The notes under the pieces were generated by a model that was not told the DNA's origin, ran no database searches, and worked only from the letters and a program-made list of their open reading frames with translations. DNA of 64,000 nucleotides, taken from Melampsora larici-populina 98AG31. Taxonomy: Eukaryota > Basidiomycota > Pucciniomycetes > Pucciniales > Melampsoraceae. The stretch covers positions 1,728,820 through 1,792,819 of the forward strand of contig NW_006768776.1 in the NCBI RefSeq assembly GCF_000204055.1, given 5' to 3'. Below, piece by piece: positions 11,022 to 21,964 of this stretch; within the stretch, counting starts at the first letter, position 1; each line of letters opens with the position of its first letter. The position numbers were made by a program, and so were the translations under genes.

Positions 11022-14000
11022 ACTCTATCTGTTTTGATCCCCATCGTCACCTGTAACCCATGTACAACTTTTGGACACTCGTTTTCTCCGTACTTTCCAA
11101 CACTTGTCCGAACGACGCCTTTTGCTTTTACCTAGAAAAGTTTTATCCGTATGATTACTTTACTTATTTGTATACCAGCTTGATCTGAGTGGATACTAGG
11201 GTGGTACTGGAAATCCTTTTTTCTTCATGTCGTCCCGGGCTTTGGAGTCCTCATCTAATGGAAGCTCCAAAAAATTACTTCCTGATCGATTTTATGAATT
11301 ATATTGTAACTTGTTGCTATCTGATATCTTGTTGCATCTATTCACCAAACTATCAAACTAAACATGTATACCGTCGATCTACTTGCATGGCCATAGATTG
11401 CAAATAAATCAGCATTTGAGGAAGCATTCAAACACAGTCCTGCTCCGGCCTTCAGGTTTACATCGCACGCCACGAAGTTGGTATGACGAAACATTTTGTA
11501 TAGTCTGGCCCCATAATCGGCATTGCTTTGTCAGTCGTATCCGTGAGTAAAAATGCAGCAATTGGAGTGTGCTCTACAGCGAAAGAACAGTCAATGGCAA
11601 GACGTCCGTATCTCGTGGCACTCGCACGGTGCACCCCTCTCACAAGCAGGTTAGTTCACCCAGAGAACAGGTTTAGAGCATTAATGATCAACCAGGAATA
11701 GTCTAAGGCATGTTGGAGCTTTTGTAAGACTCTGAGAGTTTTGTCCACAATCACTAAGATTAACACATGACGGCCCTGGAGGGTCTGACTCGAAACTGCA
11801 ACAACCGGAAGCCCAATGGGGCGGCTACTACAACTAAGATAAAATAATACCCCATGGAAAAATGGGAGGGATGGTGGGTACCAAAAATTTGTATCTTAAG
11901 TTTAACTTTGTAGGAGGATAGAGTAGAGAAACAGAGAGGATAGAGTAGAGAAACAGATAGCTAAAACCCTGTGAAAAAAGTTGGAGAACAAAATAAGATA
12001 ACAAATGTGAGCAAAGAGAAAGAAGATTACAACAAAGACAGGTTTTTGTATAACAAGGTAAAGAGCTACAAGTAACTACTGCTGTGCTAAAAACCGTGAG
12101 TTAGTAAGATCTTCTCTGGTATTTTTTGGCCGCGCTTTCAACAAACTCAGATCATCTTCAAAAGCCACTTTGCCTGGCCCCGATTCCTGTAAGTTAAAAC
12201 AAGTTCCAACTACCAGGACCAACCCGGGTGCCCTTTAGTGTCTGCCGAGGTCATGAGGCGGGCTGGAATCTGATGCAACGTTTGGACCACCACATCTCTG
12301 GATCATGAAGGACCTACACCACCAGAAGGTTTGGACCAACTTTTGACCAGCCGTACAGGCAGTCAAAAGATGGCCAATGACTCTGCACTGAAAAACTGTC
12401 TTCAGGTGGACCTCATGTTGACCGCCCTCAAAGGGTCATTTCCAGTCAGCCTGGCTCCGGCTGTCAGATAGCTGCAGTCTGCCTATGGGCCACAAAAAGT
12501 TGCCAACGGCCAAAATCCTTGGTTGAGAGGATCTTCTTTTCCTCCTTTTGGCAAGCATACCAAGGATTTCTGCCAACTGCTCAGCCATGTATGCGCTTGC
12601 TGTGCCTACACATTGTACAATCAAAAGCATCCTTATATGTTGCTTCCTCACTGAGCTACATCAAGTTACATTTGTGTAGTTTTGACATGTAGCTTGAATA
12701 AGGTCAAGGACTTCCTTGGGTCTATAGTGAGCAGTCCCCTGACTTAGTTGAGCTACATGTGGAAATTCCGTCAGTGGAATTCAATGATTCCAGTTGTACA
12801 ATATGAGTAAAGACCCACCGTGTATGTGAGTGGATGGTTGGCTGAAAATCTTTGGTGTGCTTGAGGAAAGGAGGAAAACAATATTGTCTCCACCAAGAAG
12901 AGCTTAAGCCTTCAGGCCAAAAAGCGGACCTTGGGGGTAAGTCCCTCTGGTGAAGACATACTGATTTGACTTGTTGATTGATAGGTGTTGAGCTTCAAGG
13001 GACTTTGTTAAGTTAGCCTTCAATACATCTAGTAGAGCTTCTACTTCAACCCATAAACTTATCAAAGTCCCACACGCACCTCACGAGGCTGAAGCAAGCA
13101 AGAGACTTATGCCAAAGTTGTACAAACTCATTGCTCAGGGTTGAAGCTTTTTGCAGGAGAGAACCTTAAAACTCCTCTACAGCCTTTTCCTTCAAGAAAT
13201 GGATCTCTGGACCAAAGAAAAAGATTGCTTGCCGTTCTTTTCCACACATTGTACATGTCTTTTTCCCGAGGAAGTTGCTCCCCTCATTCCTTAAACACAT
13301 CTCAAAGTTTGCAAAAAACATTCAGCTGCAACATGTAGCATTATAGTCACACTGCTGCAAGTTCTAAGTCACATTTGTTTTTTCTGTTTGTTCCAAGCAA
13401 GGCAGGTTCAGTCAAGCTTGCCTCGTAATTGGACTTCACGACCAATCAAGATCTACTTTCAGCTGTTGCTCTTCCAGAAGATGATTCAAGAACATGGTAG
13501 GTTTTAAGAAATGGTAGTTGTCTTGAACAGAGTGGTCCAATGAATCTATTCCTTCAGTTTGTGTATGTTTTCAAGCCTCTAGATACAAGATTGATCACAA
13601 TCAGAGTATTGAATCATCAAAAAGAGTTTGAAGATTACCATAAAAAGAAATTAAAACCATCAATGAAAATCATCATCTATATACCACAATAAATAAACCA
13701 TCTACTCCTCTCTTGGAGTCTCTTGGTGTATGTGTGTTTGAGCTTGAAGCTCACACAGGGTGGGGACCGCTGTGTTGGTCCTCCATTCAAGTCCCTCCAC
13801 TTGCCATTCCTACTAGGCTATGTCAATTAGTCTGGAAGGGAGGTGAGTGGTTGTGGGGACCTAGCGGATTGATGGGAGGTCCTAAGGGGGGAGTCACACC
13901 AAATGATTGAGGAAGGGTTCTGTCAGACCCCTCTCTCTGGGTATGGGAAACATGTTCAGAGCTATGATAAGCTCCCCTAACTGCAAATTTGGTGGCTGTG

Positions 14001-14740
14001 CCCCCAATGGATAAACTCAAAATTTGTTTGAATTGAACCCTTTTTCACATTTAATCAAATCACATGTATGCTATGCGGGCGTTAATCCCAGATGTTTTTA
14101 TACACTATCTGTTTATATAAGGTTCAGCATACACAGGGAATAGTTTTGGCTCAAGTTGACAGTTTTTAGTCTACTGCAAAATGATTTAAATAAATAGATT
14201 CCCCACAATACAATCCTGAGATCTGAATTTTTTCTTGCAACCCTGACTGAGAGGAAAGTAACTAATAGACTACCTAAAAAACTCCAACCCTGAGGGGTGG
14301 CTATATAAATAAATACATTATAATATTGCTTGATTAAGCTTCTGGGAGGAATGGTGGGCAGTTTTTTTTGTTTTACAACAACACTATTAAGACTCACAAG
14401 GGCCAAAATGGAAGCTCACATAATTTCCTGAATTCTCCAAAAAAGGTTCTTTTTCTTTCAGATTCTTTCAGTTGGACACTTTGGTCATGTTCAGGTGATC
14501 AGCCTGTTTTGCTCATGTTTTGCTTCACATTTCTGGAGGAGACTCATTTCCATCTTGGATGAGCATTATTTGACCCCAGATGAGTACTCAGGATTGGCTC
14601 ATGAGTCGCTGAAAACTCAGAAATTGCTTCAAATTGAAAATGGGCAGATAAACTATACCTTCCACAGGCTTTATTTCTTGGTGAAGGAGCCTGCACAGGG
14701 GTTGTTCCATCTCAGCTGCTCAAACAATACTCAGTAGCAT
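11022..14740. other. unassigned AT-moderate region
   Basis: No gene recognised. The only clear local structure is a short tandem duplication around 11914-11955 (GGATAGAGTAGAGAAACAGA twice). Open frames are under 100 codons and lack motifs. Confidence 0.35.
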
Positions 14741-15430
14741 CCATTTGCTGCATCACATATGGGCCAGCCTTTCCTCAGACTTTCCTGCTAAGGAATGAAG
14801 CCTGACAAAGGAGCCAGCCCAACTGCTCAGTTTATCTCAGCTGCTCAGCTAACCCTAAGTGGCGTCCCCTGGATTAAGCTGTTCACACAATCAACAGGAA
14901 CTCACCATACAAACTAGGTCTTCCTCAGGCTTCATTCCTCAGCAAAGAAGCCTGAGGAAGGGCTGGCCTATCTTCTTGGCTAATCCTGAGTGACATCCCC
15001 CTGTTGGGAAGGGTCCAAGGAATTCCACTGAGGATTAGCTGAGGGGCTGAGATGAACTGAGCAGCCTCTCAGTTAAGCACCAGTGACATCCTTTGAATCC
15101 TTCTTACCCCCAGTATGCCACTGAGGTTTAGCTTAGTAGCTGGGATGAACTGAGTATAAGATGGCCCTTGGGCTTTATTCCTGAGCTGAGAAGCCTGAGG
15201 CAGGGCTGATCACCCTCCGTGATCCGTCCAAAGGATTCTGCACAGGATTAGCGGATGAATTTAGTTCATCTAAGCCTTTAAGCAAATCCTCAGTGGCATC
15301 CCTTGGAGCCCACTCAACAGGGGATACTGCTCAGGATTAGCTGAGCAGATGGATTGGCCCTTCCTCAGGCTCTGTTCCTTAGCAAAGAAGCCTGAGGAAG
15401 GCTCAGTTCCTTTTCTCAGTTCCTGTTGGT
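14741..15430. repeat. degenerate tandem field of palindromic modules
   Basis: A palindromic core (CCTTCCTCAGGCT ... AGCCTGAGGAAGG) recurs near 14926-14970 and 15358-15400, with weaker copies near 14771 and 15168. Between them the phrases CAGTGGCATCCC and GGATTAGCTGAG recur in variant form. Module spacing is about 200 bp. Each core can form a stem of 12-14 bp. No coding frame crosses the array. Confidence 0.6.
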
Positions 15431-15514
15431 CATGTAATCAGCTGACAAGGACGAAGAAATAGGAATGAAAAGGGAAAGCATTTGGTAGTAAATTTGAACA
15501 AATGTTGGAAAAAA

Positions 15515-15975
15515 TGTTGAGATAGTTGACGTTATTCATGTCCTGTGTGACAAGCAAAGTCTAGTCATCTGTCCTGCGCGACATATTGAATTAACAATAT
15601 GTCTACTACAGTCCTGTGAGACTAACTCATTTGATTTGTGCTGTGCTTACCAACATGTCAGTTGTCAGTTGTGTGATATTTCTCTTGTCAAGTTTCACTA
15701 TATGACTCTCCTGGAGCAGCAGTAGGAAAGGTGGTCTTTTTCCTCACCTTTCCTCTGTCTCATTCTCGTGCTGCTCCAGGTAGGTTTTTCTTTTTCTCTC
15801 TTTCTTAGTCTCTCTTTGTTCTTGTATGAAATATATACTCAAACCTTTCCTCTGTCTCACTCTTGTGCTGCTCCAGAACTCAAGAGGTTATGAGCCCGGC
15901 TACCGCCTGAAACTACTACCTCGTTTCTGTATAAACCTTACTAAATCTCGTTCATCGCTCTATTCAATACATTCC
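15515..15975 (+). repeat. candidate 5' LTR of the copia element
   Basis: The block starts with TGTTGAGA, a usual copia LTR start, after an A-run. It contains a 33-bp repeat (15747-15779 and 15844-15876; period 97 bp) and pyrimidine-rich sequence before gag. The 3' LTR is absent because the element is truncated, so the LTR limits cannot be confirmed. Just downstream, GTTCTTCG (15988-15995) pairs with CGAAGAAC (16009-16016), a possible leader hairpin. Confidence 0.4.
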
Positions 15976-16041
15976 TCTTTCCTCTGTGTTCTTCGATTGT
16001 GAAAGGTCCGAAGAACTGCAGCGGATCAAACCTTCTTCATC

Positions 16042-16800
16042 ATGTCATCTACCGATGACAAAGAAATCCGGATCACCGGCATCACCCAGCTACGACCTCC
16101 CGGAGACGACTCAAACTACCTTGACTGGGAATTCAAAGTTGAGCTTGCGTTGGAGGCTGCAAAAATTGTCTACACTCTACAACCTATCGCAGTTAAAGAC
16201 CGTGCTGTCAACTGGGCCAATGATAACACCAAATCTTGCACCATCATCTCGAGAGCCATCAAAGACGGTAATCTCAAGTACATCAAACCTCATCAGAGAG
16301 ACACTGCTGGGATGTGGGCAGCGTTGAAACTTGCTCACAAGGACTCTACCTTGGGAGGAAGGATGCACTTACTTCATCGTCTAATCACGACTCGTATGGA
16401 TGGAGACAATATCATATCTCACATCGACAAACTCCATCATGTTTACGAACGGCTGGATTCTCTAATCACGTCTGAAGCTCCTCTTACTGTAGATGAAATC
16501 TTTACTACTTCTATTCTTACCTCTCTGCCACTCGATTGGCTACCTGTTGTCACTCCTCTTATGCAGCGAACTTCTGTCAATTCGGCCACTGTGATTCATG
16601 CCATCAAAAACAAAGTCACCCGTCGTAAAACTTCCTCCGACCAAGTTATGTCATCTGATGCCATCGCAGCGAAGGCTCTGGCCTCTCAACACTCTTGAGT
16701 TAGCAATGCCTCGAGCTCATCCATTCCGAAGCGTAACAGCAAGTACTGTACCTACTGTAAACACCAAAATCACAAGGTCTCGACCTGCTGCACTGCCAGC
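16042..16800 (+). pseudogene. copia gag (UBN2-like) with zinc knuckle
   Basis: ATG at 16042 begins a gag of the copia/UBN2 type: LRPPGDDSNYLDWEF near the start, then MWAALKLAHKDST, and ILTSLPLDWLPVV near residue 180. A TGA at 16696-16698 interrupts the frame, which continues uninterrupted to the knuckle CTYCKHQNHKVSTC (CX2CX4HX4C) near 16755-16795. The foldback insertion begins just after. Gag would package the element RNA into particles. Confidence 0.85.
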
Positions 16801-16805
16801 ATAGA

Positions 16806-16981
16806 TGCCTCGGGTTGAGAAATCCGAGGCATCATCGGAGGCAAATCCTCGGACAAACCTTGTCCAAGGTATTTGCCCGAGGTATTTTTTTGCCCTGAGA
16901 ATTACCTCGGATCAAAACCTCGGGAAGCTTCTGTCCGAGGTTTTGCATCCGAGGATACCTCGGATTTTGTAATCCGAGGTA
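16806..16981. mobile_element. 176-bp CCTCGG foldback element (MITE-like)
   Basis: Both ends begin T(G/A)CCTCGG and stay similar for about 28 bp in inverted orientation. Each end is itself a hairpin: GATGCCTCGG with CCGAGGCATC on the left, TACCTCGGATT with AATCCGAGGTA on the right. CCTCGG or CCGAGG occurs ten times in 176 bp. It separates the gag zinc knuckle from the spacer before protease and shifts the reading frame. No convincing target duplication was seen. Confidence 0.7.
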
Positions 16982-16997
16982 AACATGTTGGTGGTGC

Positions 16998-19634
16998 TGG
17001 ATCAAGGATTCAGATGAGGGACGTTCTTCGTCATCGTCCAGGCAAGGTGGTAGAAACTCGTCCAACAGTTCTCGCTTTACCACTAGAGCCGGTAAAACTT
17101 CGGTAGTTACCTTGGAGTTCAGTGATGATGAGCAACACCCAGGAAATGAAGATACAGTTCTAGTTCAAGCCAAGTCAGCGAAGGTGATGTCTGTTACATC
17201 CAAACCAATATCGGACTGGAATATCGACTCAGGTTGTTCTCTTACCATGACGCCTTATGAGTCAAGTCTATCTGATCTTCACGACTCGAAGAAAATCATT
17301 CAATTAGCGGATTCGTCCTTGATCAAAGCAACTCACTCTGGATCCGCTATTCTTCCGTTCACTGGTTACCAACATCTTCATCAATCTCTTCTGGTTCCAG
17401 CTCTTCAAGAACCGTTGTTGTCTGTATCTGCTCTATGTGATGAGGGTTTTGTAGTTGTCTTCAATAAAGACTCCTGCTCGTTCTTTAAACCTGAGGATGT
17501 TTCTGTTCAATCGTCTCCTGCTGGGAAAGGCTACTGAAAAGGAAATTTGTACTATCTTCCATCTAAGGTAGAGGTCTCTCAGTCAGACTCAGCTTCAATT
17601 GAAGGTTCTGATTTGTCACTTCTTGCTTGGCACCGCAAACTAGGTCATATCGGATTGAAACCCCCCAAAGCCTTCCTCAAATCGATCAACATCAAACCCA
17701 GCATCATGAACAAGATTGATGTTCAGAGGTGCAGTACATGTGTTGAATCGAAGATGTCTCGTCATTCTTTCAAGTCTCGAGTTGGTTATCAAGCAACTTC
17801 TCCTGGACAACTTATTCACTCTGATGTCTGCAGTTTTGAGGTAGCTTCACGGGAAGGATTCAGATATTTTGTAACCTTCATTGATGGCTACTCAAAGTTC
17901 ACTATAATGTATCCCATGAAATTAAAGAGTGATACTTTTTCTTGCTTCAAAGTTTTTCGCGCCAAGTTTGAGCTTCAACTTTCCACTACCATCAAAAAGT
18001 TTAGAACAGATAATGGAGGAGAATACATCTCTAATGAGTTTAAGTCCTACCTCTCACAATCTGGGATTGCTCATGACCCTGGTCCGCCACATCCGCCTCA
18101 GCTGAATGGTGTATCGGAAAGAACCAACCGGACCATCAGTAATCACATTAGATGTTCTCTTTCGAGCTCTGGGTTACCCAAGTCTTACTGGGTTGACGCT
18201 TTGTGTTACCTGGCCCACTCTCTCAATTCCATTCCGTGCTATACCCCTGCGGGTTTTGTCTCACCTTGTTCTCTTGTCTCTATTCCTCCTGTTATTCCCT
18301 CTCGCTGCCATCCATTTGGATGTGAAGTCTACTTTAAAATCCCTGAAGCTGATCAACGCAAACTTGATCCCAAGGGTTCTTGTGCAGTTTTTCTCTCCTA
18401 CCTCACAGATGGTAATGGCTACACAGTGTTAGATTTAAAGACAAACAAAATTGTTAAAACTCAAGATGTTGTTTTCGACAATAGTATTTTTCTGTCACAT
18501 GAGAAGAAACCTCGACCTACACCTACGAGGGATGTAGAAATCCCTTGGCCGGTGCAGGAACCCCCTCGGCCATCTCAAAGGCATTGACGTCTGTCGACTT
18601 CAATCTAAAATCCGGCTAGGCGTCCAATTTCCCCCTCTATGTTCAAGGATGTATCACCTTCGCCTCCTGTCCCTTCTCCTGTGCCCAAAAATCTTCCTAC
18701 AACGACATCTCCCCTTTCATCTCCCAAACACCCTGAGGTAACATCTTCAAGTGTTCCTCCAGCTCCAACTAGACCCTCTCCTCCTACTAGTCTAATCCCC
18801 TCTAGACGCCCTTCTACACCCCCTCGAAGGAATCCTTCTTGGTCAAAAGTTCCTTGTGTACAACCGTTGCCCACTCGGACGCCTCCGTCCTTGGCAACTC
18901 TGCGGCTTGATCCTATAGTTATGGAGTCAGAAATCAGTACCCAGCCCCAAACACCTCCGTCCCAACCTACACAACCTCAGCCTCCTCGCTCACCATCTCC
19001 TCCTCCTGATCCTCCCCCTCCACATCGTTCAACAAGGAATCGTGCCCCTCCTAATCGACTGGGTAATTTCGTGAATTCTGCGTCACTGGCCGGAGAAGAT
19101 GTTTCCGACACGCCAAAAACATGGAAACAGCTCTTACGTTCACCAAATAAAGATAAATGGTTGAAGGCAGCTGATGAGGAGTTCTTGTCTCTCATAGGAA
19201 TGGGGACCTGGAAACTGGTACCTCAACCTGCCAAGCGTAACATTATCAAGTCAAAATGGGTTTTCAAGGTTAAAAGGCAAGTTGGCAATACTATTCTGAA
19301 ACTGAAGGCTCGTCTGGTTGCTATGGGATATGCTCAGGTTGAAGGAGTTGATTACACCGAGGTTTTCGCACCTACGACTCGATTAGAAACTCTTCGCCTT
19401 GCTCTATCATTAATGGCCACAAAACGATGGTCTGGTCGTCAGGTTGACATCAAGACGACATTCCTCAACGGGTTCCTCGATGAACCTGTTTACACGTCTC
19501 AGCCTCCAGGCTATGAAGATCCTTCTCACCCGGATTGGGTATGTGAAGTCACCAGATCAATTTACGGCCTAAAGCAATCACCTAGGCAGTGGAGTTGTTT
19601 TGAAATGCTTTTTGATCACAAAGGAATTTACTGA
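16998..19634 (+). pseudogene. copia pol: protease, integrase, partial reverse transcriptase
   Basis: The true frame is picked up at 16998 (WIKDSDEGRSS) and leads into protease WNIDSGCSLTM, with the catalytic DSG. In-frame TGA at 17535-17537 follows. Integrase has the pre-integrase HxxxH/CxxC region (WHRKLGHIG ... CSTCVESK) and the D-D-E core (HSDVCS, RTDNGGEY, NGVSERTNR). TGA at 18585-18587 and TAA at 18606-18608 follow in the same frame. After a proline-rich linker the RT shows KWVFKVK, RLVAMGYAQVEGVDYTEVFAPT and VDIKTTFLNG, then ends near 19600. The enzymes would cut, copy and insert the element; here none can be made whole. Confidence 0.88.
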
Positions 19635-21090
19635 TGAGATTCTTTTCTTTTGCCTAGGGTTTAATAAATTGTGAATTACTTGGAATGTTCCGTCACCCTT
19701 GATGGTACTACCCATTTGGCTTGACCTGAAGAAAGGGAAGTACTGTATTATTTGTTTGTGAGAGAAAGGTCCGTATCTCTGTCCCTCTCTTTTCACTTTT
19801 TCTAACATGTTCCTTATCTTCTGTCATACTTCTGATGCTGATTTGTGGTTATCTAGTGTGAACCAAGGAAGTTTTCCTATCCTATGATCTAAGATACCTT
19901 GAAGGAAACCATATTCAAACCCTTCAACTATGTGAAAACCAAACAGCCCAGGCTCTCAAACAACCTGTGAGGCAGACATCATCAACCTCCGCCTGCGCAA
20001 GTAGACACTTGCAAAGCCTACACCTGCCAGGTTGACCCAAATGTGGCTTTAGTAGATACCTGAGTACCCAAGTTGACAGTCAAATGGGGCTGCCAGGTTG
20101 CAACCTGGCGGCCCTAGACATAATGAAATTACACAGAATTCAAAAACAACAAGATCTCAAAGGAATCAATATTTTGATTTGTCTTTTTTAACTTCCACAA
20201 ACAATCTTGCTTTGATTCTTACAACCAAAATCAATGAAGCGTTGAGACTTTGGGGTAAATCTTGAGCTTGGAAAAGTCTTTCTGTTGTCTCTTTACAAGT
20301 TTCTATTGAAGGGTAATTGAATAGGTTGGCATCTGTTGGTACACCATTGAACTATTGATGAAGCAAAATACATTATTTAGATTCAGCAACAAATCACCCA
20401 CTTGAGTCCTAATGAGCTTTGGCGTAATGAATCTTGCCTCAGCTCATCTGGACCAAGTGTCCACAGTGACATTGTAGACATTGATCTGGTCTGTCCTTTG
20501 TGAAGACACACATTGGGCAGATTTGACTGCTGTCCGTTTTCAAACCTTGCTCCATTTTGCATCTTTATTGGTAGCTCTCTGGGCCAATAATCTATCTTTG
20601 GCAGTGTTCAGGATTGATGATTTCAAGACAGTAGAGGGGTCATTTGCAGGTGTTGACATTGTTTGATCAAACTGATAGAATGTGTTTATCAAGAAGAACA
20701 TTGAAAAACTAAATATGTTCAAAAACTAAGAACATCCCATAACATGAATTCATGTCAAACAGCCCTGGTAAGTCTTGGTAGTTCTCTTCTGATTGGCTAT
20801 TGACCATCTCTTGCTCAATGGATTCTGCCTTCCAAATTGTGGCCCATCTTGGCATTTTACACAGTTTTGCATTTCCAGCTACTTCAAGTTTCAGCTTTCA
20901 TGTTGGAATTTACACGCACAGACAAGCACCTGTCAAAGGTTGACAGGGATGGCCGAAACCAGCAATATTGGAGAGCAGGAATGGGCAGAATCAAGTGAGC
21001 TTTGTATAATCCCATAGAGTTTAACTCCACGGCAGTTCCAAACAGACCTTTCCAGATCAGTACCCCTTATAGGGGCATTCCAGGGTCCTT
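19635..21090. other. unassigned region
   Basis: No gene recognised. A perfect 18-bp palindrome, GCCAGGTTGCAACCTGGC, lies at about 20091-20108 and may mark a degenerate small element. Open frames are under 80 codons. Confidence 0.35.
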
Positions 21091-21331
21091 GCTTGACCCA
21101 GTCACTTGCTATGCATAGCTTTCTTTCCAAATCCAATCACAGGTGTTTCTGTTTGTGTTTTTTTAATAAATCAATGTTTTTGCTCAAATGTCAACATTTT
21201 GAGCATTTGAGAACAGATTCATGAACCTGCCATTGGATTTGAAACAAAGCTATGTATAGAAAGCAACTGGGTCAAGCATCATGAATCTGTTCTCAAATGC
21301 TCCAAATGTTGGAATTTGAGCAAGAACATTG
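21091..21331. repeat. interleaved inverted repeats A-B-A'-B'
   Basis: Segment A (21091-21137) is the reverse complement of A' (21232-21277). Segment B (21172-21224) is the reverse complement of B' (21279-21331). Each pair matches over about 45-53 bp with only a few differences. The order A, B, A', B' is not a simple palindrome: the arms cannot nest, so a transcript could form a pseudoknot-like fold or two alternative hairpins. Confidence 0.75.
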
Positions 21332-21964
21332 GATTTGAAAAACAGTGCTGAAATTCCAAAGGCTTTGACACTAGCCACTAGTTTTCCTCAGGCCAACACC
21401 CAAGTATGTCTGCTGGGAATCAATAAGGGTGGGTAAGCTCAGTCTTCTTTTAATCTGGAGAGAATCTGGACAGTTTTTGCAACACTTGAAAGAGATTGAT
21501 AGGCCCACAATATTGGTGGACTCCCCCACAAGCACTGTGTCTAATGCAGACCAAGATCATACTTTTGGTCTACTTGGATTCTGCCCTCAAGTAAGAAATA
21601 GTAGAAACCATTTGAAGTTGACTGAATCAGATTTACAGTAACTTAAGTCACCTCATCAGGCCTCTTGAGAGGTATAGTTTGGATTCAGCCTCTTTCAAAG
21701 TATGCACAACACATGATCCACTATGTGGCACAAAGATACAGTTTCACTTACCTTTTCAACTTTGAAGCGCTATGACTCATGATTCATCCGATTCACTACC
21801 AGGTACTGGATAATTCATCCCTGCGTGTTCACTCTTTGGAGTTCAGGATCGGGCCCATAGTTAGTATTGACCATGAATGGTTCGAGATATCTATGTAAGT
21901 TGAACAAGGTCAGTGGCTCTTTCAGGTAAGCTGTGATGCATACTACAATATCGATTTGAACAGA
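21332..21964. other. 3' flank of MSS1
   Basis: No gene recognised. It lies between the inverted repeat block and the end of the MSS1 coding region and presumably holds the MSS1 3' UTR. Confidence 0.4.

Larger units (their letters stand above)
15515..19634 (+). mobile_element. Ty1/copia retrotransposon, 3'-truncated and degenerate
   Basis: Order is candidate LTR, gag, protease, integrase, reverse transcriptase: the integrase-before-RT order defines copia. The copy stops in the RT soon after the YGLKQSPRQW segment, so the YVDD active site, RNase H and the 3' LTR are missing. It carries at least four in-frame stops and an inserted foldback element, so it is a relic. Confidence 0.9.

Noticed and set aside
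18585..18641. Copia integrase and RT as two separate genes
   Set aside because: Both are in the same frame, separated only by two nonsense codons; they are one decayed polyprotein.
18605..18874. Minus-strand Gly-rich frame opposite the copia linker
   Set aside because: It is the antisense of the proline-rich integrase-RT linker and has no independent support.
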